Shown here one piece after another: positions 32,990 through 42,429 of a stretch of 64,000 bases of DNA. The first letter of the stretch is position 1. The number at the start of each line of letters is the position of its first letter. Source of the DNA: Chara braunii (lineage: Eukaryota > Streptophyta > Charophyceae > Charales > Characeae); contig BFEA01000182.1 in assembly GCA_003427395.1 (NCBI GenBank), positions 490,207-554,206 of the forward strand, read 5' to 3'. Both the position numbers and the translations under genes were made by a program. The notes under the pieces were generated by a model. The model was given only the letters and a program-made list of their open reading frames with translations. It ran no database searches and was not told the origin of the DNA.

Positions 32990-33211
32990 GTGATCAAACA
33001 TGAGTGGACTATCAAGACCCGGGAACTCGCGAAGGCAGGGGTGGTGGCCACACCATTGGATTTCTATAGCGAGATGGAGTTACGAGAAATTGTAAGGAGG
33101 AGAAAAGAAATCATGGCCTCCGCCTGGGGGTCAATGAGCCAGCAGAAAGACAGGATGGACAAAGGGCCGAGCGAGTTGAGGCACAGGACAGCAATAGGCA
33201 TTAGACGATGA
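32990..33211 (+). pseudogene. Possible continuation of the accessory ORF, 73 codons
   Basis: KTRELAKAGVVATPLDFYSE, MELREIVRRRKEIMASAWGS and MSQQKDRMDKGPSELRHRTA form a charged helical sequence shortly after the acidic ORF. An out-of-frame gap of about 100 bp separates them. It may be the C-terminal part of the same protein after an indel, or coincidence. Confidence 0.3.
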
Positions 33212-33897
33212 TTAAGTGTTGAACGGGAATCCTGCTTTTCATTTGCAAAACATTGGACCAAAATGTGTATAGTGTGAGTAAGCTTGTTAAGGATGAGTGA
33301 TGAAAGGGTCAGCTAAGACTGTGTCACGATAAGTTAGAAGATAGCATTTTGAGGCTACTTTCTGCATGAGCTACCTTCGAAAGTGGGTACACAAGACGAG
33401 GACATGGGGCATGGGATGAAAATGGTTGGGAATTGAGTATTGTGAATTTTGAATGAAATGAGGATTGTGTTTTTGAGAAGAGAAACTTGAAGTACAGATT
33501 GACGAGCAAAGCATGGCGTTGAATGTTGGTCGAATACAAGAGAGGTTAGGGAACCTATGGGTTAAGGGGCGTGGAGAACACTCCTTCCCTAGGAGCCTAA
33601 TCCAACTGAGTCATGAATGGGTATAAAAATAGCTAGGAACTGAGAAACCAGAAAGAGTGAAAATGGAGGGGGCGCCCCTGTCTTTTGCTATGATTGAACG
33701 ACCGGGTGGGCTAGTGCTGCTTGGGGTCTCGAGTACTAGACGCTAAGTCGGATATATGCATGGATAGAACATTGCTTCGAGAAATTGACAAAGGAAACTA
33801 CACGCATAAAAACTGAAAAAAAGATGACCACCTTCTAACCTCCGAGATAGAAATGGGATCCGAGCCCTCGAGGTCCACCCCCTCGGGCGCTAACATT

Positions 33898-34057
33898 GAG
33901 AATGGAAAGGAATGACCCTAACCAGGTTGTTCGACTTGAGAATGGAAAGAAATGACCCTAACCAGGCTGTTCGACTTGAGAATGGAAAGGAATGGCCCTG
34001 ACCCAGCTGTTCGACTTGAGAATGAAAAAGAACGACCCTTACAAGGTTGTTCGGGAA
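33898..34057. repeat. 40-bp tandem repeat, four copies, with adjoining hairpin
   Basis: GAGAATGGAAAGGAATGACCCTAACCAGG-type units start at 33898, 33938, 33978 and 34018. Just after, AATGACCC-CTTACAAG-GGTCATT (about 34051-34072) can form a hairpin built from the repeat's own word. It lies in the 3' non-pol region of the element. Confidence 0.85.
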
Positions 34058-34099
34058 TGACCCCTTACAAGGGTCATTTCTTTTGAAATAGGCACTGGG

Positions 34100-35407
34100 G
34101 TCCTCTGCATAATTGATTGAGAAAGGTTGATTGAAAAATATTGATTGAGAACGAGCTGGAATGAGCAATGAGAGATGGAGAAGGCCAGTGGGTCGGTCAT
34201 TGAAATAGCCATGAGAATGGATAAAAGAGAATGAGAAGGGCAGGATAAAGAAGGTTAAGCCTTAAGACAAGAAGGGCATGGACCGGTGGGACGGTCATAA
34301 GGAATGGATAGTGGGGGATGTGAAAGTTGAGAACTGAAGGTGGGCCGACGGGTCGGCACTTGAAAAGATGGTTATTAAGAAAGCAACCGTCAAAGCGGCC
34401 ACAAGAGGTGGCCTTGTTGATGAGAGGCTGCCGGACTAGCCATGAGAATCAGCCTTGGAAATAGCATTGGATTGAGTGTTTGAGAATTTGATATTGCATT
34501 GCATAGTCAGGGGACCCTAGGCAATTTGATGTAAGGTCGTCGGGCCGACCATGGAAATAGCAAGAGATTGAGTTTTCTCTTTTTTTCTAGTCTCAAGTCT
34601 CGACATGAGGGGAAAAGCGATGCGTGCATCGCAACCCCATGACCTCTACCCGTCAAGGGAAAAGTCTCAGCGCAACCTATCCCTCATAAGGGAAAATAAG
34701 GGTTGAAGGATCATGGCATCGTTCTCTTTTATTGATGCTGGCCGTCCGGAACTAACTCCGACAACGAGCTCTAGTCGGGGAGTTCGAACTGGGACTCATG
34801 TTGAGAACCTAAACATCAAGGGCGTGGAGCCAAACGGGCGAGAGAGCCATTCCTTTTCCTAAGTCTCATTTTTTTCTCCCCAACCACCCGCAATGCCGTA
34901 GAGGGGCGGCACGACCGTTTGGAATGGACCACGGTTGCTCGCATTAAGTTGAACAGCACTGTCCAGAGGGAGGAAACGGGTGTGGTACCGGGTGGAAGCC
35001 GCAACCACCACAGGGCGAGTGACACCGCCCTGCCGGATCATTACAACCTTTCCGGGACTAACCGCGAGGTCTTCGTAACTGAACTCGCAAACTAATTGAG
35101 AGCCCCAACTCTCTTGAAAGGAAGAGGCCAGATCCAAGAAAACACCACTCGGGAGGAACGATTCGCGAGAAAGCCCTTACGGCAAGACGGGGTCCTGGGA
35201 GGTTTTTGGACTGAACCTACCTGCCAGATGTGAGGAGATACCTCAGTGATGATGCCCGTCTTGTAAGCGGAAAAAGGTCGAACGGAGTAGTGCATGAGGT
35301 GAGTTATCAGCAGTGGGAGGACTGATCACCCTTCCTTTTTGGGGTTGATGGGCCGGCATCCGTCTACTCAGTTGGTAGACCACGGTTTGCGTACCTCCGA
35401 GTAAGAA
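34100..35407. other. 3' region of the element, no supported gene
   Basis: Mixed-composition DNA. Short minus-strand open frames at 34816-35428 lie in differing frames, so an antisense gene is not supported. A perfect palindrome GCGATGC-GT-GCATCGC is visible near 34617-34632. Confidence 0.4.
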
Positions 35408-35409
35408 TT

Positions 35410-35449
35410 GGTCGTGCGATGGGGACATCGCATTTTAAGTGGGGGGAAG
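35410..35449 (+). other. Internal second copy of the hairpin-polypurine-tract segment
   Basis: GTGCGATGGGGACATCGC followed by TTTTAAGTGGGGGGAAGG closely parallels the segment just before the 3' LTR (36667-36703). The GCGATG-GGGA-CATCGC stem and the G6 tract are both kept. It may be a duplicated priming region. Confidence 0.55.
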
Positions 35450-35513
35450 GGCTGTCATCTACCGATGAAAAAACATGCAAAAGAGAAGGTTACTGTGAGC
35501 TCAAGAAATTGTG

Positions 35514-36045
35514 TAATTGACTTTGCATGGGCTTGAGAAAAGGTCTGGCAAGATGTTCAAAAGAGAAACGGATGTGTAATTGACTTTGCACAGGCTTGAG
35601 AAAAAGTCTGGCAAGATGTTCAGAAGAAAAACGGATGAGTAATTGACTTTGCACGGGCTTGAGAAAAGGCATTGCAAGATGTTCAGAAGAGAAATGGATG
35701 AGTAATTGACTTTGCATGGGCTTGAGAAAAGGTCTGGCAAGATGTCCAGAAGAGAAATGGATGAGTAATTGACTTTGCNAGAAATGGATGAGTAATTGAC
35801 TTTGCATGGGCTTGAGAAAAGGTCTGGCAAGATGTCCAGAAGAGAAATGGATGAGTAATTGACTTTGCGTGGGCATGAGAGAAGGTCTGGCAAGACATTC
35901 AGAAGAGAAAGGCATGTGTAATTGGGTTTGCATAGGCTTAAGGAAAAGTCTGGCAAGACGCTCAGAAAAGAGATATATGTCTAATGGACTCTGCATGAGT
36001 TTGAGAAAGGTCTGGCAAGATGCCAGAAGAAAGATGCGTATGAAA
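35514..36045. repeat. 63-bp tandem repeat, about nine copies
   Basis: TAATTGACTTTGCATGGGCTTGAGAAAAGGTCTGGCAAGATGTTCAGAAG-type units start at 35514, 35577, 35640, 35703, 35766, 35793 (after the N), 35856, 35919 and 35982. The exact 63-bp period equals 21 codons, producing long minus-strand open frames that are not genes. A single N at 35779 sits in a shortened unit. Tandem arrays in this position, between pol and the 3' LTR, are known in plant Tat/Ogre-like gypsy elements. Confidence 0.92.
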
Positions 36046-36344
36046 TGGACCAAGTAACGCGGATTTTTTAGTTTGGGTACAAAAAAGGTTGAATGAGGTT
36101 GACGTGCATGCAAAATTGGCAGGACTAAAGAAAACTGGGAAAAATGACATGAGAGAGGAAAGGGTGACGAGAGGCATGGATTGCGCGGGTCGAAGAGCCA
36201 AGTAGAAAAGACATTAAGGGTTACGGAAGCCGAAAAAGGGGCCTGGTTGGTGAGGGATGGAAGGAGGATCAACCAAATGGCGCTTGGGATGACAAGGCTC
36301 GGGGAGAAGCAAGGGCAGCGAAAGGACGAAAGTTGGAAAGGGGG

Positions 36345-36494
36345 TTGATGTACTACGGGTGATGAATGAGACGAAAGGGGTTTTGATGCTCTGAGGGTGA
36401 TGAACGAGACGAAAGGAGGATTGATGCGTTGAGGGTGATGAACGAGACAGAAGGGGCTTTGATGTTCTCAGAGTGTTGAATGAGACATGAGAAG
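36345..36494. repeat. 38-bp tandem repeat, four copies
   Basis: TTGATG-x-GAGGGTGATGAACGAGACGAAAGG units start at 36345, 36383, 36421 and 36459. Confidence 0.88.
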
Positions 36495-36666
36495 GCGGAA
36501 GAAAGCCTGAATCATACACACCTCTCACCGTCCCAAGGGTTGAAGCCTAGAAGAAAGTCGAGAAAGGGGCAGGAAAAGACAAAATGGACCCTGACAAACT
36601 AACAAACCATAACATCCCATCCTCCTCTCCCGTCTATCCCTCCAAAATCCACTGACAAGAGATTGG

Positions 36667-36703
36667 TGCGCGATGAGGACATCGCGAATGAATGGGGGGA
36701 ATG
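36667..36703 (+). other. Polypurine tract with upstream hairpin, abutting the 3' LTR
   Basis: GCGCGATGAGGACATCGCGA can form a stem (GCGATG/CATCGC). It is followed by ATGAATGGGGGGAATG and then the LTR start TGTCGGGACT. A purine-rich run directly before the 3' LTR is the standard plus-strand priming site of LTR retroelements. Confidence 0.75.
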
Positions 36704-37626
36704 TGTCGGGACTGGTGAGTCTCAAATAACTTCACATTACTCAAGAGACTGAATATAGACGAATTGTGCACAACAAAGAAATCTAGAGTGAGGAGGCGGG
36801 AGAGAGAAAAGACAAAGGATTAGACCACATGGGGGAGTGATGTCCTGGGGTGAGAACCACAGGAGGAGAAAACCAGCGACGACACGAGAATAAGTGTAGG
36901 AACAAGGGCATATAGGATGTAGCATGAGGCCGAGAGGGCTATTGGAACTCAACAAGACTAAGGTCGAAGGACCTTCGAACCAGCAAACGCGGCACGACAG
37001 CGACAAAGGAATGAGGAAGTCAAGAGATGGACGGCCCGGAGGCCGTGGAAAACGGGAGAACGAGGGCCCAACCTTGGGGCCACCTACGGGAGCCTCGGGT
37101 TGGAGGCCCCGCGACCAAAGGAATAGGCACGCACAAGGCGCAAGAAAGACAAGGGAGAAGGGTCACCGTGGGGCGGCAAAACGCCCAAGGGACGTGGGAC
37201 ACCTCGAGGAAAGGCACCCGGGGCCACATGGGACTAAGGAAAAATAATGGCATCCGGGGCGAAATGTGCTGGGGACCACCCGTGGGACTAAGTGTCGGGG
37301 ACCGCCGGTAAGACTAAGTGTCGGAGAGCGCCGATAGGACTAAGTGTCAGGGACCGTCGCCGGACGAATGGCGGGCACATATGAAAGTCCCAAGAAGAAA
37401 CGGCGGCACCGCATGAGGAAAAATAATAAAGGCAAGGTACACCGTCAAACAAACGGGAAGGCCGAAAATAAAAGAAAAAGTTAAGAAACTTGAGGTGGGA
37501 GGCATGGGAGCAAGCCGAAAAATCTCGGATCAGCCTCCCTCAAGAAAATGGAGTCAAAAGAGACCCCATGTGAATAATGGGTCTTCCGGTGAAAATCGGA
37601 GCAGGAGGGGTCATTGTGGGAGAAAG
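36704..37626 (+). repeat. 3' LTR, first part
   Basis: Matches the 5' LTR from TGTCGGGACTGGTGAGTC onward, including the 26-bp minisatellite (37258-37375). About 60 bp present at 27471-27530 of the 5' LTR, including the palindrome, are missing here (CCGTCAAACAAACGGG join at about 37443-37460). Similarity is interrupted at 37626 by an insertion and resumes at 39176. Confidence 0.82.
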
Positions 37627-39175
37627 GAGAGAAGGTTAACAACTCGTAATATTTTCAGGTCCTTTTTCAGTTCCCCACTTGAAACTTCTGAAATAATATG
37701 AAGTCGCTGAAAATCTGAAAGCGGTTTCAGATGCCCCCATCCAAGCATTTGGATGGGGGAACCTGAAACCACTTTCAGAAACTTCAGCCACTTCATATCA
37801 TTTCAGAGGTTTCAGGTCTCTCCATCTGAAACTCCTGAAATAATATGAAGTGGTTGAAGCTTCTGAAAGCGGTTTCATGTCCCCCCATCCAAGCATTTGG
37901 ACGGGGGGACCTGAAACTGCTTTCAGAAGCCTCAACCACTTCATATCATTTCAGAGGTTTCAGATCTCCCCACCTGAAACTCCTGAAACGATCTGAAGTG
38001 GCTGAAAATGTGAAAGTGGTTTCAGATGCCCCCATCCAACCATTTTGATAAGGGGACCTGGAACCACTTTCAGAAGCTTCAGCCACTTTAAATCATTTCA
38101 GAGGTTTCAAGTCTCTCCATCTGAAACTCCTAAAATGATATGAAGTGGCTGAAGCTTCTGAAAGCAGTTTTAGGTCCCCCCATCCAAACATTTGGAAGGG
38201 GGGAACTGAAACCGCTTTCAGAAGTTTCAACCACTTCATATCATTTCAGAGGTTTCAGATCTCCCCACCTGAAACCTCTGAAATGATCTGAAGTGGCTGA
38301 AAATCTTAAAGCGGTTTCAAATTTTTCATCCAACCATTTCGATGGGGGGACCTGAAACCACTTTCAGAAGCTTCAGCCACTTCAGATCATTTCAGAGGTT
38401 TTAGGTCTCTCTATCTGAAACTCCTAAAATGATATCAAGTGGCTGAAAATCTAAAAACAATTCCAGGTCCCCTCATCCAAGCATTTGGATAGGGGGACCT
38501 GAAACCTCTTTCAAAAGCTTCAGCCACTTCACATCATTTCAAAGGTTTCAGGTCTCCCCACCCGAAACTCCTAAAATGACTTGAAGTTGCTGAAAATTTA
38601 AAAACGGTTTCAGAATCACTTCAGGAAATTTCAGAGGTTTCAGGTCTCCCTGCCTGAAACTCCTAAAATAACATGAAGCGGCTGGAGATTTTGAAAGCGG
38701 TTTCAGGTCCCCCTACCCAAACATTTGGATGGGGGAACCGGAAACCACTTTTAGAAGCTTCAGCCACTTAAGGTCATTTCAGAGGTTTCAGGTCTCCCTA
38801 CCTGAAACTCCTGAAATGACTTGAAGTCGCTGAAAATCTGAAAACGGTTTCAGATTCCCCGATCCAAAAATTTGGATGGGAGGATCTGAAACCGCTTTCA
38901 GAAGCTTCAGCCACTTCAGGTCATTTTAGAAGTTTCAGGTTTCCCTCCCGAAACTCCTGAAATGACCTGAATCAGCACACAACAACGTTGACGGTTGAAC
39001 CAAAACAAAAACAGACGAAAAAAAAACAAAACAAAAAAACATAAAATCTGAGTTTCAAACCACCTGAATGTCCTGAAACGACATGAAGTGTCTTCATGCC
39101 ATTTCAGCGATTTCATACCACTGCTAACAGACTTCAGAATCTTTCATTATGAAATTTCAGCAGGTCATTAACCAC
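37627..39175. mobile_element. Foldback-like insertion: ~150-bp palindromic units in tandem, nested in the 3' LTR
   Basis: Ends are GGTTAACAAC (37634) and ...TCATTAACC (to 39173), giving inverted GGTTAA-type termini. LTR sequence TTGTGGGAGAAAG appears on the left, and TTGTGGAGAGAAAG on the right (39176-39189), consistent with a target duplication. Inside, about eight units repeat every 143-150 bp, each an almost complete hairpin. For example, 37835-37954 pairs two ~58-nt arms around CCATCCAAGCATTTGGACGG with only a handful of mismatches. Apices (CATCCAA-x-TTTGGATG) lie near 37742, 37890, 38040, 38190, 38340, 38483, 38725 and 38870. No transposase is present, so it would be non-autonomous. Confidence 0.75.
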
Positions 39176-39680
39176 TTGTGGAGAGAAAGATAGGAGTAAA
39201 AGGAAGCTCCCATGGGCATGAGAAGACCATTATTGCAGTCTGAGATATATCGGACTGCACTTTGGGCATAGGAAGGGCCAAAATTAAGACGAAGGGCCTA
39301 TAAAAGGGCATTAACGGTCACTTGACACTTGACATGTTAGAAAAAAGAGAGAGAACAAAAAAAAAAAAGGGAGAATAAGACAAGAAAAGTGAGAGGGAGT
39401 GAGTGAGTTGACCGTCAGTAGTGACTGCCACAAGTAGGGATAGGCAGGTCCCTACTGTCCAAGAAAGGAGGAAAAGAAAAGAAAAGAAAAGAGAAAGAAA
39501 AAAAAAGAGAAAAATACCTTAACGATAAAAAAACGGGCACTTGGGGAGATACATCCGTGACCAGATTCATTATGGAATATGGCGGTTGCAATGGGCTTGG
39601 ATTTGCTTTGATTTTGGCAGAGAAAATCAAAGAAAATCAAAACCCCATGCAATCGAAAAATATCAGATTACATGTAGGGG
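39176..39680 (+). repeat. 3' LTR, second part (estimated end)
   Basis: Resumes with GATAGGAGTAAAAGGAAGCTCCCATG, matching 27709-27740. Beyond that the 5' LTR has no counterpart because it is truncated. The segment contains a TATA box and purine-rich leader-like DNA. The 3' boundary is not defined. Confidence 0.55.
39299..39306 (+). promoter_or_regulatory. Candidate LTR TATA box
   Basis: TATAAAAG in the context GGGCC-TATAAAAG-GGC, about 85 bp into the unshared part of the 3' LTR and followed by an A/G-rich stretch. It is a plausible RNA polymerase II core promoter of the LTR; there is no transcript evidence. Confidence 0.45.
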
Positions 39681-39689
39681 GAGAAACAC

Positions 39690-41110
39690 ATGTTTTTTAT
39701 GCATCCGGAGCCAATATTGAGTCCGGATGCACTTAAAAACTTAACGTTACATTTTATTTTAGCATGGGGCAAGTTGTGGGGTTGTGAGACTATGAAAATG
39801 GTTATGACTGCAGTTCGAGAAATAACGGACTGCACGGGGGTGCCTAGCCTAAGGAAAAATGAGCCACGGCAAACCCGAGATGCTAGAAAAGAGCAATTTC
39901 GGTAGGGGGCAAGTAGAGACGGTAAACGACAACCGGGAGATGAGATCTCACGGCCTAGAAAAATTATCACGTATGTTGAGATGATGGGACCGCCAAGGGC
40001 AAGGGGGCCCCAAAAATAAAAATAGGACACCGTCCGGAATGTTGTCGTGGACCAAGGGGGTCCGAATAATAAAAGTCGGAAAACGTGCCGGCGGGACAAG
40101 AAAATGAAACTAGTATGGAGGAAAGTGGTGAGGACTTGGGATGTCCCAAGGGAACCATGAGCAAGCACAAGGAATAATTGTGCAAGCAAACGACACCGTC
40201 GAAATCAAGGATCTAGACGGTAGGAAATATTAGCCCCACTAGTGCACTAGTGGGGGCGAGAGGGGAGTCATGGGGAGAAAAGGAAAGTAAAATAATGGTG
40301 TTGGGAGGGCTGCCCAACAGTCCGAAATATCTCGGAATAGCTAGGCATACGAAAATAGAGCCTCAAGAGGCTTAACATGAGAAAAAGGTTATCCTTAGAA
40401 AATCCGAGCGAAGGGGGCTCAAAATTGGACAAACGGAGGCAAAGGGGAGCCCTTTAGGAGCATGGGGGTGCCATTGTTGAAATCCGAATTTAACGGCCAA
40501 GTACCAACATTGAACCTGGCCTTGAATGGGACCCTAAGGCATAGAAAGAGGGTGCACAACAGTTTGAAACTTGTGACAACTGAAATAAAATAAAAAAAAA
40601 GAAAAATGAGATAAAAATTAGGGAGAATGAGACAAAAAGGGAGAAAAGAGTGGAGGAGAGTGTGCCAGTCTATTGAGACCTGCACAGTGGGGACTAACAG
40701 GTCCCAACTGTGACCTCATCCCTCCTAGAATGAGGGAGGGCAATCCGGATATCTTTCAATAAAATATGAATTAAAAAGAAGAAAATGAGAGAAAATGCAA
40801 AAGAGAAATGACCAGTTTTCTTTTGGACCATGAATCTGAGATCAGATCTCATGGTGGAGACGAACTAGCCATTTTTTGTGGGCCAGCTCGAAACGGCTAG
40901 CTCCGGAATGAGGTGGCAGCCCAAAATGGAAAGAAACAAAAGAGGGAAAATGACGAAACTGTGCATTTGGCTCAAAAAGAGAGCCAGACGCACCAAAAAT
41001 TGAAAAAGTAGACTTAGGGGCTCAAAATTGAAGCAAGGGCTACTAGGGGGTGACACGGAATATTGTTGACCTTGGATCTCAGTCAGATCCAAGGCTGATT
41101 ATGTGCCGCT
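39690..41110 (+). repeat. Diverged LTR-like sequence related to the element's LTRs
   Basis: 40190-40390 (CCGTCGAAATC...GATCTAGACGG, AATATTAGCCCCACTAGTGCA, TCTCGGAATAGC, CTCAAGAGG) follows the order of 27470-27640 in the 5' LTR, including a decayed form of its palindrome. 40610-40760 (GGGAGAATGAGACAA, CTAACAGGTCCCAACTG) parallels 39370-39460. It may be a solo LTR or the flank of an older related element. No coding. Confidence 0.55.
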
Positions 41111-41904
41111 GCATGAAAAAATATCTCGGTCTACCCAAAATGGGGTACAAACTGAAAAAATCGAGAAAAAGGCTCAGTAGGTCTTTTTCTCTCAAGTAAA
41201 ATTGCCCCTTGGGCATTCGGACCCAAGGGGGCTACATTTGCGAGGTGAAAAGGAGGCCAAAGTAGGCCAAGAGGGAATCCGAGTTGATACAAACCACTCA
41301 GACTGCATGTACTTGGCCAAAAAAAGGTCCGGGTAACTCCGGAATGACCTAGTAGTGAAATTTTGCCTTGGGGGTACCTCGGTTCACCTCAAGGCACATG
41401 AGGAGGCTCATGGGCTGGCCGGACTGCTGGTTTCAGCCTGCATAAGCTGAGAATTCAGTCCGCCACTTTCACAATTGCATGAGGAGTTTCCATGCTGCCC
41501 AAGCGAGCTCATATGAGCACTCTTTCACTTGGAGAGAGGAGACGGGAGCCCATGCCAGTTTAGGAGCTTGGTGGAGGCCATGAGCTAGGGAGAGGAGCTC
41601 TAGAGACTAGTGAATAGGGAGGTTGGCCCTAGGGAGGTGATCCGCCATAGCCCCCTCGATGAGAGGAAGAGAGAGAGTCTAAAGGGAGTCTCATTAGCCT
41701 TCCTAGAGGGGAGGACTCCATAACTATGGTGATTGGAGCTTGTGGTAACTTGGGAGAAGGTGAGAGAGGAAGGAGAGAGGCTTGAAGAAGAAGAAGGTCA
41801 TAGCCAAGAAGGTGTTTTGTGCAAGAAGAGGAAGCCTCATCAAGATTGAGACTCCATCTCCAAGACATTAACAAGGTGAGTGGAAGGAAGAGGAAGTTTC
41901 TTCT
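41111..41904. other. Unassigned spacer
   Basis: No supported gene. It ends with GAAGAAGAAGG-rich DNA leading into the TTC array. Confidence 0.4.
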
Positions 41905-42142
41905 CATTTTTTTTCTTCTTCATTTTCTTCTTCTCCCCCTCCTTATTCTTCTCCCTCTTCTTCTTCTTCTTTTTCCTCTTCTTTTCCTTTTTTTTTCTTT
42001 TTTTTTTTTGTCTACTTCTTTTTCTTCTCTTTCTCCTTCTTGTTCTTGTTCTTCTTCTTCTTCTTCTTCTTCTTCTTTTTCTTCTTCTCCCCCTTTCTTC
42101 TTCTCTTTCTTCTTCTTTTTCTTTTTCTTCTTGTTCTTGTTC

Positions 42143-42177
<35 letters not shown>

Positions 42178-42414
42178 CTTCTTCTTCTTCTTCTTCTTCT
42201 TCTTCTTCTTCTTCTTCTTCTTCTTCTTCTTCTTCTTCTTCTCTTTCATCTTCTTCTTCTTCTCCTTCTTCTTCCTTCTTCTCCCTCTTCTTCCTTCTTC
42301 TTCTTCTTCTTCTTTTTCTTCTCCTTCTTCTTCTTCTTCTTCTTCTTCTTCTCCTTCTTCTTCTTCTTCTCCTTCTTCTTCTTCTTCTTCTTCTTCATCT
42401 TCTTCTTCCTATTG
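41905..42414. repeat. (TTC)n microsatellite with a (GTT)n core
   Basis: About 500 bp of TTC/CTT with T runs; GTT repeats at about 42142-42176. Leu/Ser/Phe and Lys/Glu open frames on both strands are artefacts. Confidence 0.97.
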
Positions 42415-42429
42415 GGATACTCAAGATCT

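Larger units (their letters stand above)
26733..39680 (+). mobile_element. Ty3/gypsy-like LTR retrotransposon, plus strand, gag deleted, with nested insertion in its 3' LTR
   Basis: Paired direct repeats begin TGTCGGGACT at 26733 and 36704 and stay alike for about 0.9-1.0 kb. A polypurine tract (GGGGGGAA) abuts the second. The internal order is protease, reverse transcriptase, RNase H, integrase with H2C2 head, DDE core and GPY-like C-terminus: Ty3/gypsy order. About 4.8 kb between the pol stop (31906) and the 3' LTR holds an extra acidic ORF and three tandem arrays, as known for some large plant gypsy lineages. Gag and the end of the 5' LTR are missing. The 3' end (about 39680) is estimated; no target duplication was found. 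Confidence 0.8.

Noticed and set aside
35490-36272. 260-codon minus-strand frame with repeated 21-residue units
   Set aside because: The 63-bp tandem repeat is codon-sized; lies antisense in a retroelement 3' region and contains an N.
36924-37247. 107-codon plus frame repeated in both LTRs (also 26953-27276)
   Set aside because: Same non-coding LTR sequence in two copies; similarity explained by the LTR pair, with no coding signature.
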